A stretch of DNA of 64,000 nucleotides, from positions 62,001-126,000 of the forward strand of contig JAYEVF010000043.1 in the NCBI GenBank assembly GCA_036346355.1, given 5' to 3'. The notes under the pieces are model-generated. The model searched no databases. It was given only the letters and a program-made list of their open reading frames with translations, and was not told where the DNA came from. Both the position numbers and the translations under genes were made by a program. Numbering within the stretch: the first letter of the stretch is position 1; every line of letters begins with the position of its first letter. Positions 1 to 11,576 of the stretch are shown in pieces. This stretch comes from Rhipidocladum racemiflorum. Its lineage: Eukaryota > Streptophyta > Magnoliopsida > Poales > Poaceae.

Positions 1-2201
1 TTTCCTTTCGTCTCTTCTTTGAATACTACAACGGTCTAAAAACCCATGTTGGCAATTTATTAATGTCCAACTAGTAATCCACAACTAGGGTGACAAGGGT
101 CATGGCACATATTTAAATAATCAAGGTGTCATACAGCAAATTGGTATTTATCTAATCCCCCATATTTAAATAAAGTATTTTCTAATTGAACTAGCATGCA
201 ATAGGTTAAATCAAAATAGGTTTCAAAATAGGATCAACATGGTCAAAGCACAACTTGCCTTCAAAAAGTACTTGTTCTTGGTCTTGAGTTGGATCCTGAG
301 TCAATACTTCTCCTTCGAATCCTTAGGCACTTCAACGTCTACTCGTAAAGCGTGCAAATAGCAATACACAAATAAACAATAGGCAAAAAGTGTCCAAACA
401 TCCAAATAAAATCCATAAACAGAGAGAACATAATTTTATGAATTTTTAGGAACTGGAATCGTTCAAATCGGAGTTAAAATGCAAAAGTTATAATTATTTA
501 AAGTTTAAATAATCAATTAAATAATTTTACAGAGAAAAACTTTACTCCAAAAATTAAATAAAATTCATATTTAGGTAGATCTCAATTTTATACAAATTTA
601 GAAATTTGAATCACTCAAATCGGAGTTGAAACGCAAAAGTTATAAGCGTTTGAAGTTTGAATCAAAATCTGAAATCATTATTTCGAATTAATAAATCATT
701 TTCTTTTTCGGAAAATCATTTATTGCGTCACCCTGGACACGTGTCAGCCTCTGATTGATCTGCTGACGTCAGACGATCCATGGACTTGGTCCACGCTCGG
801 CTCGGGTCTACCGTGGACTCGGTCCACGGCTCCACGTCGGCCCGACATGTGGGTCCCCTCGGGTGACGTCGCTGGCGATGTCGGCGGGGCTCACCGCAGT
901 CTTGACGGGTGGGACCTACCGATGGCGTCATGGTGACGCCACGGTCTTTGTCGTCGGCCGACACGCCGGGCCCGGCGTGTCGATGACCTGTACGCCACGC
1001 CAAGTGCGGGCGCGGCGATTCGGCTTCCTGGACACGTGGCGCGATCGTGTCCGTTGATTTGAAATTCAACGGCCGCGATTAGATCCAAGGTAATCACGTT
1101 GAAAACTACTCGATGATCGTGGGCCATTCGATCTAGATCGGACGGTCCAGATCTAATCCTACATTAACACTACTACGGCATGTGGTGATCGTGGGCCGTT
1201 GGATCTTGATCCAACGGTCCAGATCTAATCGGGTTTGGAAACACGTGAACTCACCTCAACCGCACGATCAAGATCGGACGGCGCACAAAGCTCGCGAGGT
1301 CGATGGCGACGCGGCGGAGCTGCAGCAACCGGAGACGGAGACGATGACCACTCCCGTGGCGCTTCGGGGCTCCTCCGGCGAGATGAGTTGGCTCACGCAG
1401 TGCGTCTCGATGCAGGGATTACGGATGCAGGCTCAGCGGTGGCTAGGGGCGGCGGGTGGCGGGATGAAGCAAAAACCGTGGCGGGCGGCGGCTCAACTTC
1501 TGGCCGAGCTATCGCGGCTAAACGGCGGCGGCTCTGCCGTGGTGAGTAGGGGCTACAGGTGCGCAAGGTCAGGGCCGACCTCGGGGTGTGACCCGGGCCT
1601 TAAATAGCCTCGGCGTTCGTGCCCGAGGCGGAACCCTAGATCTACACGGCGGCGGAGTCCGGCTCGGTTTCGGCGGAGAGGCGACGGCGCCTGGCCGTCC
1701 GCATTAGCACGATCGGCCAGTCCGCGATCGCGTGAAGCGCGATCGGATCCGACCAGACTTCATTTCGAGCAAGTGCGGTCCAATTTGGACCGTTGGATCT
1801 CGATCCAACGGTTAGGATCGAATGGGGTTCGGTCAAGTCACGTGGCTCGGGTCGGACTCGGACTCGGGTCCGGTCGGATGAACAGTACTTGACCCGACTT
1901 GATTTTCCAGCGATTTAATATTTAAAATAATTCCCAGAAATTCATTTAATTCATTAAAAATAGCAAAAGACTCAGAAAAATTCCAGAAAAATTCTGGAAA
2001 ATATTTTAGGGTATTTGGGACTCAAATAAAATATTTCCAACAAAATTTTATTTGCAGAGTCTAATTCTTTAATTATTTCAAAATGGAATAAATTCAAATA
2101 AATTCCAAATAAATCCAAATAAATTCCAGAAAATTCCAAAAATTCACCAAAGTGCCAAATCACACATAGATTTAGGAAAAGCAAAACTTTGGGGTGTTAC
2201 A
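1..2201 (-). mobile_element. Gypsy-type LTR, truncated by window start
   Basis: On the minus strand it begins TGTAACACCCC, the same start as the LTR at 12522-16127. It aligns with that LTR from about position 13777 rightwards: the stretch with 'tgttggcaattta' near 45 matches 13828, and a shared 'gttgaaacgcaaaagttata' block lies near 625 and 14410. The two are clearly diverged. Only the first about 2.2 kb (minus orientation) lies in the window. Its inner edge touches a broken chromodomain reading frame, with no polypurine tract between. It is therefore more likely part of another insertion or a recombination product than the native 3' LTR of the neighbouring element. A minus-strand TATA-like CTATTTAAGG lies at 1600-1609. 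Confidence 0.75.
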
Positions 2202-3095
2202 GTTACTCCACTGAACTCTACAGAAACAGGTTGATTTATTTTCTTGTCTCTCGATCCTTGGTGTCCAGAATCTTGACGGGGTGCTCCTTGTAGGTCTGAT
2301 CTTCCTGTAGCTCGATCTATTCCAAGGACGTTTGCTCGTTTGGCACTCGGAGACACTTCTTCAGTTGGGATACATGGAACACATCGTGCACTCCCGCTAA
2401 TGATTGTGGCAACTCCAACTGGTAAGCAACTTCGCCTCTGTGGCTCAAAATCTTAAATGGTCCAACATATCACGGTGCGAGTTTTCCTTTGGCATGGAAC
2501 CTCTTAACTCCCTTGAGAGGTGTAACTCTGAGGTATACAAAATCTTCCGGTTCAAAACTCAGATCCCAGCGGTGAATATCGGCGTAGCTCTTTTTTCTCG
2601 ATTGGGCTATCTTCAATCTTTCTCTGATCATGGCAATCTGCTCTTCAGCTTCTTGAATAATATCTGGCCCGAAGACATGGCGTTCACCTATCTCATTCCA
2701 ATTCAATGGCGTTCGACAGGGTCGACCATACAGTGCTTCAAAAGGTGACATCGCAAAAGCTGCCACGATAGCATTGTTATTGTAGCTGAACTCGGCATAC
2801 GGCGGACTCTTATCCCAAGAGGTAGCATAGGCCAATGCACAAGCTCTTAACATATCCTCGAATCTGATTAACTCTTTCGGTCTGTCCATCCGTTTACGGA
2901 TGATATGCTGTACTGAAGTTTAAACGGGTCCCCATAGCTTCATGCAGCTTATTCCAGAATCTCGAGGTAAATTGGGTACCTCGGTCCGAAACAATACTCT
3001 TTGGCACTCCGTGCAAACAGACGATTCTGGTCATGTACAACTCTGCTAATTTATCTCCCGAGTAAGTGGTCTTTACAGGGATAAAATGGGCAACC
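2202..3095 (-). pseudogene. Integrase C-terminal half and truncated chromodomain of element A
   Basis: Resumes the integrase core after the nested insertion: VAHFIPVKTTYSGDKLAELY, then IVSDRGTQFTSRFW, which carries the second catalytic Asp of the DDE triad, then a region ending AYHP. Further on are the FEALYGRPCRTP stretch and a Gly/Val-rich GPF...HVS tail. The chromodomain follows (DQTYKEHPVKILDTKDRETR and, one frame over, CRVQWSN). It stops at QWSN exactly where TGTAACACC begins, so the second half of the chromodomain fold is missing. At least one frameshift and several stops are present. In an active element this protein would integrate the cDNA and tether it to chromatin. Confidence 0.8.
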
Positions 3096-4984
3096 TTAGT
3101 TATGGGGAACCGTCCCCGGGACTCCACTGATCCACCCTATTGCACCACACAACTCGAGTGAATCAAGGGAACCTCGGGCGTCCCGCAATTATGCCCGTGT
3201 TGGTCCCAGGAAGGTTCACCAACACGTGCGGCAATGCATAACAGTTTGTATCATAACTCATACATACTTAACGGAAGCATAAGCATAATTACATACAAAA
3301 GCAGGACCGTTGTCCAAAATGACATACATAGTAGTTTTACATCAAAGTAGCAGCGGAAAACATAAATGAACGACAAAAGGCCAGCGTAGTATGCCATAGA
3401 CCCTCAAGCAACCGACTGGAAGTAAGAATGTGCCCCCTAAGCGTTAGCATCATCGATATCTGCCCGATAAAGGTCTCCGGGCAGTGCTTCATCCTCACCT
3501 GCAGCAAGTGGACAATCCGTTTGAGTACAAAGAGTGTACTCGCACAATAATATATGCTGGTTCTAACTACATGTCGTGGCTTCATCACAAGAAAGGCACC
3601 AGGTTGATTTTAGCATAAAGCAATATTTGGAGTGAAAACATAGACACGTATAGATTGAAATTGCGGTTTTCTAAACATTTACAAAGTCTAATGCATCATA
3701 ATATAACAGCATCATAATCATCTTCATCTCATGCCTTCAAGCATTCTCCGAACCATGAGTTCGACGCTCATGTTCGCTTACGCCCACGGATACTCCAATA
3801 TCCGTGAAGTTCCTTCCACGAGTACTCCAATACTCGCGAAGTTCTCCCCATGAGTACTCCAATACTCATGAGACTCGGTTTTTCCCAAACCATACATTCT
3901 TACCCGATCCTTAACACTCGCCCAGTGATTGACAACTTAAGTGATCGTCCTTAACCATGGACGCGGCTATTCGAATAGTTTATACTCTACAGAGGTATGA
4001 CTTTACCCACACGACACGCCACACTCATGAGCCAAGCTATAAGCACAATTCCTTTGATGTGCCGGCCGAGGTGATCGTGACAAAACCATTTTCCAGTATG
4101 TATGATAGTGCGCTTAAACCACCTGGCTGACTGTGACCCTCGACCCCGTGTGCCCAGTGCTCCGTGTATGTGGATCAAGGAGTACACCCGCTATTGAACA
4201 TCCCTAACTCCACAAAGTTCGAGGGATTTCGAAGGATACTCTCGACACTCCACAAAGTTCGAGAAGATCCCACGGACATTCCTTGACACTCTCCAAAGTT
4301 CAAGGAATTCCGAGTGCACGTGGTTTAAATGCCCTAGTCATACACAAGTACTTGGCTAAGTAGGCCCCATAAACGGCGTGTGGTTCGCACGATAGTTACT
4401 TAAAGAGATGTCACCAAGATTCGATCCTTAAGATCCTTAACCAACATCGCTACATAATAACCACAACTGAACCATCATTATCATAATCATCTTTGATCAT
4501 CACGACCGATGGACTAAGTCCATCTATCGTGGTTCCTAACGATGTTCTACGCATGGCTAAGCAACTCGTACGAACCCATACATAATAATAAACCAACCAC
4601 CTAGGGCGACAATGCTATACGAAAGGAACAAGGTAACAAGATAACATGTCAACAAGGTAGTAACTAAACATTCTACCCCAAATATACTTGTAATTCAGAG
4701 TAAGCATGCAATTGACAAAATAACTTCAACATAATTTGCAATTAATAGGATCAAGTATGTTCAAGGAGTAAGGTAGTGCCTTGCTGCTCGCTCTTGACGT
4801 CGTAGGCGTAGTCGTACTCGGGGTTGTCTTCCGAAGCGTCGACACCTAACGAGAAATCCAATTCCAAAGGGACACAAATCAAGAAACCAACAATAAACAA
4901 CGCGAGAGCATGCACAATCATGCGTGAAATGCATCATGGTTATATTCCTAGTCCTAGCATGCATATGAGAAACAATTCATCCCT

Positions 4985-5270
4985 ATATGTCCGGAGTATC
5001 CGGGTCCTAACCCAGAGTGTCCGGGTTGATCCTCTCGGTTACTCGAATGCTAACTAAACCGGAGTATCCGGGTTTAAACCCCGGAGTGTCCGGTATACCG
5101 GACTATCCGAGTTTAAACCCCGGAGGATCCGAGTTGGGTCTCTCTGTCATAATTCCCGATTTTTCCTGACACATTCGAAAGGTCCGAACTGGGGTCCGGA
5201 GTATCCGGATTAACCCCGGAGTGTCCGGGTTAAATCCCTGGAGTGTCCGGGTTGGGCTGATCTGTCCGAA
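4985..5270. repeat. Degenerate short repeats around a CCGGAGTNTCCGGGTT core
   Basis: About eight imperfect copies of a roughly 20-27 bp unit containing (c)cggagtatccgggtt or ccggagtgtccgggtt, several followed by taaacccc. The copies lie at irregular spacing inside the solo LTR. Neighbouring units can pair as inverted repeats because tccgg and ccgga alternate. No coding potential is seen. Confidence 0.6.
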
Positions 5271-5509
5271 AATAGGTGTGGGTGCATGTTCTCTTATACT
5301 TCAAAAATGATAATTTGGGTATAGCCTTACCACTATGGGGATACTCTTGCACTCGGTGGAAGGTTGGTTCGACGGGGAGGTCAAGAATGATGTTAAGATG
5401 GCGATTTTCGTCGTTTCTCCCGGTGTCAACTCCTCCTCGCTTGTAAAAGCAATGCCTCCTTCTCTTGAGCTTGTAGTAGCGTCAACTCCTCCTCCTCAAG
5501 CTTGCAACA

Positions 5510-7092
5510 TGTGAAATCATGTGCTGAAAAATTGGCTTTGAACTGAAAAACTAACTTAGAATTGGATTTGCAAAATGTCTTTGTTGCATGTGCTTGACAA
5601 TTTGACAAGAAGCGATAAGTTTAAGCACTTTTGCGCGGACCAAGATCTCAAGAAGCAGTAAGTTTCCCATCTCTGACGGACAAACTTTGTTGGCCTGTTG
5701 TAAACATGTTTTGGCACTTTCTCATGTCTGACGGACCAAGTTTTTGGAGTGCATGCGTGGACATGCTTTTGAGATTCTGAGCCAAACTCAATTTTCCAAG
5801 AAACCGATAAGTTTCACATGTACAACGGACTAAGTTTTTTGGTCCGTCGTGAATGGGTTTTTGAGCGATTTTGAGATTGAAATTTGAATTTGATTTTGAG
5901 ATTATGAAATTTGTGATAATTTCATGATACTTCTTTTGAAGTGGACTTTATGCAATGCTCATGTGAGTAGTTGCATGGATTGACTTTGAGTCAAGTCGTG
6001 GACTTGTGCTCGGATTTGTTTCGTGGTTTGTTCATGTGCAGGTATTGCTCGAAGACGAATGTGGTCGATGACGGGACCGGAACTAGGTTCATGGAGGAAC
6101 TGAGGTTCGGGACTAGGTTCGAGGAGGCCGAGGTCTTGGTGGTCAAGGATGTCATGCGGGACGTTCGGGCTAAGAGAATGGTGCACATGAAGAATGGTTA
6201 GTCACGTGAGAATGGCAGGAGGTCATTCGCGTGCAAAGTGTTAGTCACGTGAGTATGGCAGGTGGCCATACGCGTGCAAAGTGTTAGTCACGTGAGTATG
6301 GTAGGATTGCCATACAGCGTGCAAGAGTTGTACTCGGCCAGGTTGGGCCAAGTAGAGTTGTGTTGAATCTGAATTCCTTCTAGGGAATAGGAATCGTATT
6401 GAGAACTCTTTAATGGGTTGGTGCTTTAAATAGGTGGGGTCTCTGTTGAAAGGCACCAAGTAGAGCTGGCGCATCAAGCCTTGAGCTTGGTTTTAGGGTT
6501 TGTACTCTTTTGATGAGAGTATTTTAGACAAAAGAAATAAAGATCAATTCTTCCAAGATTTTTTGCGTGCTCTGATAACCACGTCGCTACAGTGTTTTCT
6601 GTTTTGGTTCTTGTTTGCATGCTTGTTCTAATTCTAGATTGGTTTTTGATCGTTGAGTTTCATCTTGATTTGATCCATCAAAAACCGTTCTAGGGTATTG
6701 ATTTAGAGTTTCTCAAAGTCTAGTTGATTAATCTTTTGAAGATCTTGTTTCGTCTTGAAGTTTTGATTAGATTGATTCTCGTCAAGTTCTGGATCAGCAA
6801 GCTTGCGAAGCTCATAACTTTTGATCCATAAGTCCGATCGAGCTGATTCTTTTTGGGTTTGTTTCGTATTGGAATCTAGTTTCTTGTGTCCAAATTTCAG
6901 ATCGTTCCGACGGTTGGATCTCCAGGAAGTTGCGTTTTACTGAACCTCTGTCATTCTGTTTTTGTCGAAAACGATGCAATTATTTGGTTCTGTTTTGGGG
7001 TGAACTTTTAATAGATCAAGAATTTGGTTTTAGCTTCCGCACAATCATTCACCCCCCCTCTGATTGCTATATTCATATACTTCGATCCTACA
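5510..7092 (-). mobile_element. Solo LTR, copia-type, TSD caaca
   Basis: The minus strand begins TGTAGGATCG (ending at 7092) and ends GATTTCACA (at 5510), giving TG...CA ends. The 5 bp caaca lies on both sides (5505-5509 and 7093-7097). Length is 1583 bp with no internal region. A second, truncated copy in opposite orientation lies at 55951-56834. Both share an AT-rich stretch beside 'gagagtattttagacaaaag' and a repeated G-box module. Assignment to copia rests on LTR style, not on an associated pol. Confidence 0.85.
6198..6330. repeat. Three tandem 43-44 bp units, each with a CACGTG G-box
   Basis: The unit 'ttagtcacgtgagtatggcagg...' is repeated three times, near 6198, 6241 and 6284. Each unit carries the palindrome CACGTG and an internal inverted repeat (GTATGGC / GCCATAC). 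On the LTR's own (minus) strand this lies towards its 3' end. The same array, with 2-3 units, is present in the sister copy at about 56715-56834. CACGTG is the core recognised by plant bHLH and bZIP factors; a role here is inference. Confidence 0.75.
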
Positions 7093-7785
7093 CAACACTA
7101 CATGCACGATCCGATTCCCAACTTGGAGATGGTTTTCATGGAGGAAAATGGAATGAGCTCAAGGTAACAAAATTTCAGAAAAAGGAAAGCAAAGGAATGA
7201 TTAGAACTCACCCAAATCTTGGTGCCTCAAGGATCCAATTGGATGGAATTGAAGCTCTCGATGAGGAGAATCCAATGGCATAACATGCACAAGCTCAAAC
7301 CAATTCCTTGGATGGATTTTTGGGGCTTGAATGGAGAGGGTGGAGGAGTGCTCTTGCTCTCCCTTGTGCAGATTTTCAGAAATGGGGCTGAACAAATGAG
7401 GCTTGGAGAAGACTCCAAGGTGGAGAAAAACTTTTATAGCTGCCCCCTTCCATCACTTACAAGTGGGGCTTGGTCCCACATGACATAGAGAGGTAAGGGA
7501 GTGGGTATGGAGTAAGTAAGGTGGAAAAAAGTAGGTTAGGTGTGCAGAATTTTATTCTCTCACTTACTAGTGGGGTCCATATGTCATTGACTATGGTGGA
7601 TGAAGTTTGGGTATAAATGGGTAGCAACTTTTAAAGGTATCATGGACATCATAATTCATACTCATTTAACTAAATTGATGCTAACATTTACAAAACCTTA
7701 GTTAAGTGTTGATCATGCCACTAATATGAATGATATGAGCATACCATGCACAATATGACTAGTAAATAATTTTGGGGCTGTTACA

Positions 7786-8390
7786 TTAGTCAAGCGATCC
7801 ACTATAACCCATATGGAGTCATAACCTCCTTGAGTTTTAGGCAAACCGGTAATGAAGTCCATTCCGATTTTCTCCCATTTCCACTCGGGTATCTTCAATG
7901 GTTGCAGCAATCCTGCTGGCCTCTGATTCATTGCTTTGACTCTCTGGCATATGTCGCACAATGCAACATGCTCGGAGACTTCCCGCTTTATGCTTGGCCA
8001 CCAGAATCTTTCCTTCAGATCTCGGTACATCTTGGCACTTCCTGGGTGAATGGAATATTTGGAGTCATGGGCTTCCTCCAGAATCAGTTGTTTCAGTTCC
8101 TTTTTATTCGGCACATAGATTCGATCCTTCATCCACAATGTGCCTTGCTCATCTAGCTTGAAGTCTTTTGCCTTGCCTTCATCTGTCTTGGACTTAATCA
8201 TGCGGATCTTGTCATCATCCTTCTGTCCTCCTCTGATCTGATCCTCCAGAATAGGCTTTACCTCCAATGCGGCCAAGAATCCCTCGTGTACTACTTCTAG
8301 CTTCAGCTTCTGAAACTCCTTGCATAGCTCATCCTGACTTATGGCTATCATCATATTCACGGTATGACTTTTCCGACTCAGGGCATCGGC
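7786..8390 (-). pseudogene. Integrase N-terminal part of element A
   Basis: Contains the zinc-binding HHCC module: a His in EAHDS, then IHPGSAKMYRDLKERFWWP, then CDICQRVK. It is followed by the start of the catalytic core (WEKIGMDFITGLPKTQGGYD, holding the first Asp of DDE, then WVIVDRLT). The frame stops at the insertion of the solo LTR; ttagt at 7786-7790 is the duplicated target. The rest of the core continues at 2890-3095. The frame is open and the domain well conserved, which suggests the nested insertion is younger than element A. Confidence 0.85.
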
Positions 8391-8995
8391 CACCACATTA
8401 GTCTTTCCGGGATGGTAATGGATTCCCACATTGTAATCCTTGATCAACTCCAACCATCTCCTTTGCCTCATGTTCAGGTTTGATTGGGTGAAAATGTATT
8501 TTAAGACTCTTATGGTCCGTATACACTTCACACCTGTTCCCGATCAAATAATGACGCCACAACTTCAAAGCATGCACCACAACAGCTAACTCCAAGTCAT
8601 GCGTCGGATAATTCTCCTCGTGTGGCCTCAACTGCCTTGATGCATATGCAACAACCTTCCTGTTCTGCATCAGCACACATCCAAGTCCTTGGCGCGTTGC
8701 ATCACAATAAATATCGAAGCTTTGATTGACGTCCGGTAGAACTAACACTGGGGCTAATGTCAATTATTTCTTCAGCTCTTGAAAACCTTTTTCGCACTCC
8801 GGCGTCCATGTAAACTTCTTCTCCTTTTTCAACAATTGCGTAAGAGGTCTCGCAATTGTCGAAAAGCCTTCAATGAAGCGGCGGTAGCAACCTGCCATCC
8901 CATGAAAACTCCGGATCTGGGTCACCGTCGTCGGCTGTTCCCAATGTAACACAGCTTCTACTTTGCTTGGATCAACAGCGACTCCTTCTGCGGTC
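8380..8995 (-). pseudogene. RNase H region of element A
   Basis: The connection segment reads VEFLGHVMTAEGVAVDPSKV, then GCYRRFIEGFS, then the RNase H fold. The latter has the catalytic stretch FDIYCDATRQGLGCVLMQ, ASRQLRPHE, the YPTHDLELA glutamate motif, EVYTDHKSLK and, after a frameshift, HYHPGKTNVVADALSRK. It degrades the RNA strand of the RNA-DNA hybrid. One frameshift near 8490 splits the domain; the motifs themselves are intact. Confidence 0.85.
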
Positions 8996-9740
8996 ATCAC
9001 GTGTCCAAGAAACTCCACTTGTCTTTCCAAAAATCACACTTACTGAACTTGACGAAGAGTTGCTGTTCTCTCAGCTTCTCCAAAACTAGTCTCAGATGTT
9101 CTGCATGCTCTTCTCTTAACTTGGAGTAAACTAAGATATCATCTATGAACACAACGACAAACTTATCCAGGTATTCCATAAAAACCTTGTTCATCATATT
9201 CATGAAGTAAGCTGGCGCATTCATCAGACCTAAGGACATAACAGTAAACTCGTAATGTCCATATCTTGACAAGAATGCGGTCTTCAGAATATACTCTGAT
9301 CGGATCTTCAACTGGTGATATCCTGACATCAAATCAATCTTGGAGAAAACTCCGGCTCCTCTCAACTGGTCAAACAGGTCATCGATCCTGGGTAGCGGAT
9401 ACTTGTTCTTCACGGTGACTTCATTGAGTGCACGGTAGTCAATGCACATCCTGAAACTCCCGTACTTCTTTTTGTGAACAAAGCGGTGCTCCCCATGGCG
9501 GCGAGCTAGGTCGATGAATCCTTTTTCCATCAACTCCTCGAGCCGTTTCTTCATCTCTACCAATTCTTCGGTGGACATCCGGTAAGGTCTCTTCGCTTAT
9601 CGGTCTTTGTGCAGTACTAACTCAATCACAAATTCTATGTCTCTGTCTGGCGGCATTCCAGGAAAGACATCAGGATACTCATTCACCACTGAAACATCTT
9701 CTATGCTGATTGCCTTCGTGCTGTTGACCATCAGCTGTCC
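8990..9740 (-). pseudogene. Reverse transcriptase of element A
   Basis: Starts after the linker RDIEFVIEL and RPYRMSTEELVEMK. RT motifs in order: GFIDLARRHGEHRFVHKKK, MCIDYRALNEVTVKNKYPLP, IDDLFDQL, SKIDLMSGYHQL (first catalytic Asp), AFLSRYGHYEFTVM, and FVVVFIDDILVYSK, which holds the catalytic DD. The region is open for about 190 codons, then shifts frame at about 9010. A stop follows the VLHKDR segment upstream. It is the best-preserved coding part of the element. Confidence 0.88.
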
Positions 9741-9744
9741 ATCT

Positions 9745-10095
9745 CGAACGGCGGTTGCTTGAAATTCCACTTTTCTTCCACATGGGCCCTCAGCTGAGAT
9801 AATCCTTCACCCACAATCCAGCATGGCCTTGTGCTTGGATAACCAATCCATTCCCAAGATAACAACTAAGGTCTAGGTTTCCAGTATGATAAGGTTCGCT
9901 AGGAACTCTACCCCATCTATTAATATTTTTACCCCAGAACATCCTACTTTAGTTCGGAGTTCGGAACCAAGGGTTTGAACTAGAAGCATGCATTTAAGTC
10001 TTGCAATCTCCAAATCATTTTTAGCAGCAAAGCCTTGAGAAACAAACGAATGCGAAGCTCCAGAGTCAAACAAAATCAAGCTGTGCATCGAAAGT
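9745..10095 (-). pseudogene. Retroviral-type aspartic protease of element A
   Basis: LILFDSGASHSFVSQ carries the D-S-G catalytic triad of pseudopepsin-like retrotransposon proteases, followed by IDGVEFLANLIILET. After an in-frame stop, an ILGMDWL-type motif follows (plus-strand positions about 9830-9870). The protease would cleave the gag-pol precursor. It overlaps the end of gag and continues into the RT linker. Confidence 0.78.
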
Positions 10096-11294
10096 TGACA
10101 AGTAACTTACCCAGTACGACGTCTGTGGCATTCTGAAGTGCATCTGCAGTAACGTGATTGACTCGACCTCTCACCACGGTCTGAGGCGCAGCTCCTAGCT
10201 GTGCTGTCCCGCGGTTTGCTCCTGGTGCAGGCGTCCTGGTTGGTGTGGAGCCCAAGTTGAATCGAACTGGGGTCACTCCTACTGTCTTCTTGGGGCAGCT
10301 GTTGGAGAAGTGCCCTGGCTCGTTACATGTATAGTAGCATCTCACTGTCCCCTGTTGACTGCCTAAAGCGGCGTTTCTGGCTGGAGCTGGGGTTTGATAA
10401 TTCTGGTTGGCGGGTCTCGGTGCTGGCGACGGTGTCCTCGTTGCATTCTGCGGCTGGAATTTGAAAAATGATTCGGCGCAACCCTCAAACGCTGCTGCAC
10501 TTCCTGGCGTGATCCCTGCTGTTGCATTCTGCGCTTCCGGTTGTCATCCAGTTCCTTGCGCTTGTCCTCAAGAATGAGCGCCTTGTTTATAAGCTCCTGA
10601 AAATCTGGGAAGGTGTGGGTAATCAGTCCCACCTGCAATCCAGAGTTCAGTCCCTTCAGGAAGCGAGACTGTCTGGCCTTGTCTGTCGCTATGTCTTCTA
10701 GCGTGTAGCGTGCAAGCTGTGTGAACTTGTTCAGGTATTCAGCCACCGGTTGATTTCCTTGCTTCAATGCCCTGAATTCTTCCTTCTTCTCCATTATTCC
10801 TTCTGGCACATGATACTGGCGAAATGCGTGATAAATTCCTCCCACGTGATGTCCTGTGGGTTCTACCGCGTGGCGCAGAAGTTCTCCCACCATTCTGCTG
10901 TGGTTCCTTCCAATTGATGAAAGGCGTAGAGTACCCTCTCATTTCCCACACATTGGGTAATGTGCAACTTCCTCTCAATTGACCTTAACCAATCATCCAC
11001 CTCCAGTGGATTGGCGTTTCCAGAGAAGGTGGGTGGATGAGTCCTCGTGAATTCGAACAACCTTGAGCCCTGACGCTGTCCTTGATTGACTTGATTAGCG
11101 GCGGCCTGAGCAGTGACGTGCTGCATCTGCTGCATCATGGCATGCATCAGCTGTGTCTGTGCAGCAAGGAAAGCTCCAAAGTTCTGCATGTCAACTGGCG
11201 GTGCTGGTTGGGGTGCAGGTGCTCCATTATTAGGGTTCCCAGCTGGGCGAGAACCACTCCCGTTGCCTCCAAGGATTCCGCGAGTGTTCACCAT
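10080..11294 (-). pseudogene. gag of element A with zinc knuckle
   Basis: The start is chosen at 11294 because MVNTRG is the usual first peptide of this gag family and upstream codons look like leader. A Pro/Gln-rich N-terminus is followed by the capsid-like segment (PPTFSGNANPLEVDDWL, YAFHQLEGTTAEWWENF), a frameshift near 10870, KKEEFRALKQGNQPVAEYLN and RFLKGLNSGLQ. A CCHC knuckle follows (YYTCNEPGHFSNSCP), with one inserted residue spoiling the C-X2-C spacing. Gag would form the virus-like particle and bind RNA. At least two frameshifts make it non-functional as assembled. Confidence 0.82.
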
Positions 11295-11576
11295 CTGTCG
11301 ATTGCTCCAAGGTTTAGAGACGAGAGGGAACAAGAATATACAAGTAGTAGGGAAACTTATGCAGGGAAAGGTGTAACTCAAAATCCAACTTTATTAACTA
11401 ATCAATAATAACTACGTATGGTTGCTTACAATGCCTAGGGGCCTTTCAACACATACTGCACACTCAGCAAACAATGAAGATCCAAATCGACTAACACACT
11501 GGAGTCTAACGCCTCTAAGGGTGACTCTTTATTCTATAACGCGACTCGACGAAGGAGTCTCAACCACTAATCCAAA

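Larger units (their letters stand above)
3101..7785 (-). mobile_element. Nested solo LTR (gypsy-type), TSD ttagt
   Basis: The 5 bp ttagt occurs at 3096-3100 and again at 7786-7790, directly flanking this block. Integrase codons read continuously across the join. The minus strand starts TGTAACAGCCCC and ends GGTTCCCCATA; the terminal CA has changed to TA. There is no gag, pol, PBS or PPT, so a solo LTR left by LTR-LTR recombination is the simplest reading. About 3.1 kb remains once the inner solo LTR (5510-7092) is subtracted. It holds the LTR box shared with other families (3963-4012) and a short CCGG-rich repeat array. No coding capacity is recognised. Confidence 0.8.

Noticed and set aside
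1..2201. Native 3' LTR of element A
   Set aside because: No polypurine tract, junction inside the chromodomain, and strong divergence from the 5' LTR.
2404..2748. Plus-strand frame of 114 codons
   Set aside because: It is the complement of well-recognised integrase codons on the minus strand.
5959..6201. Three overlapping short frames near 6000-6200
   Set aside because: They fall inside a solo LTR with clear boundaries and show no conserved coding signal.
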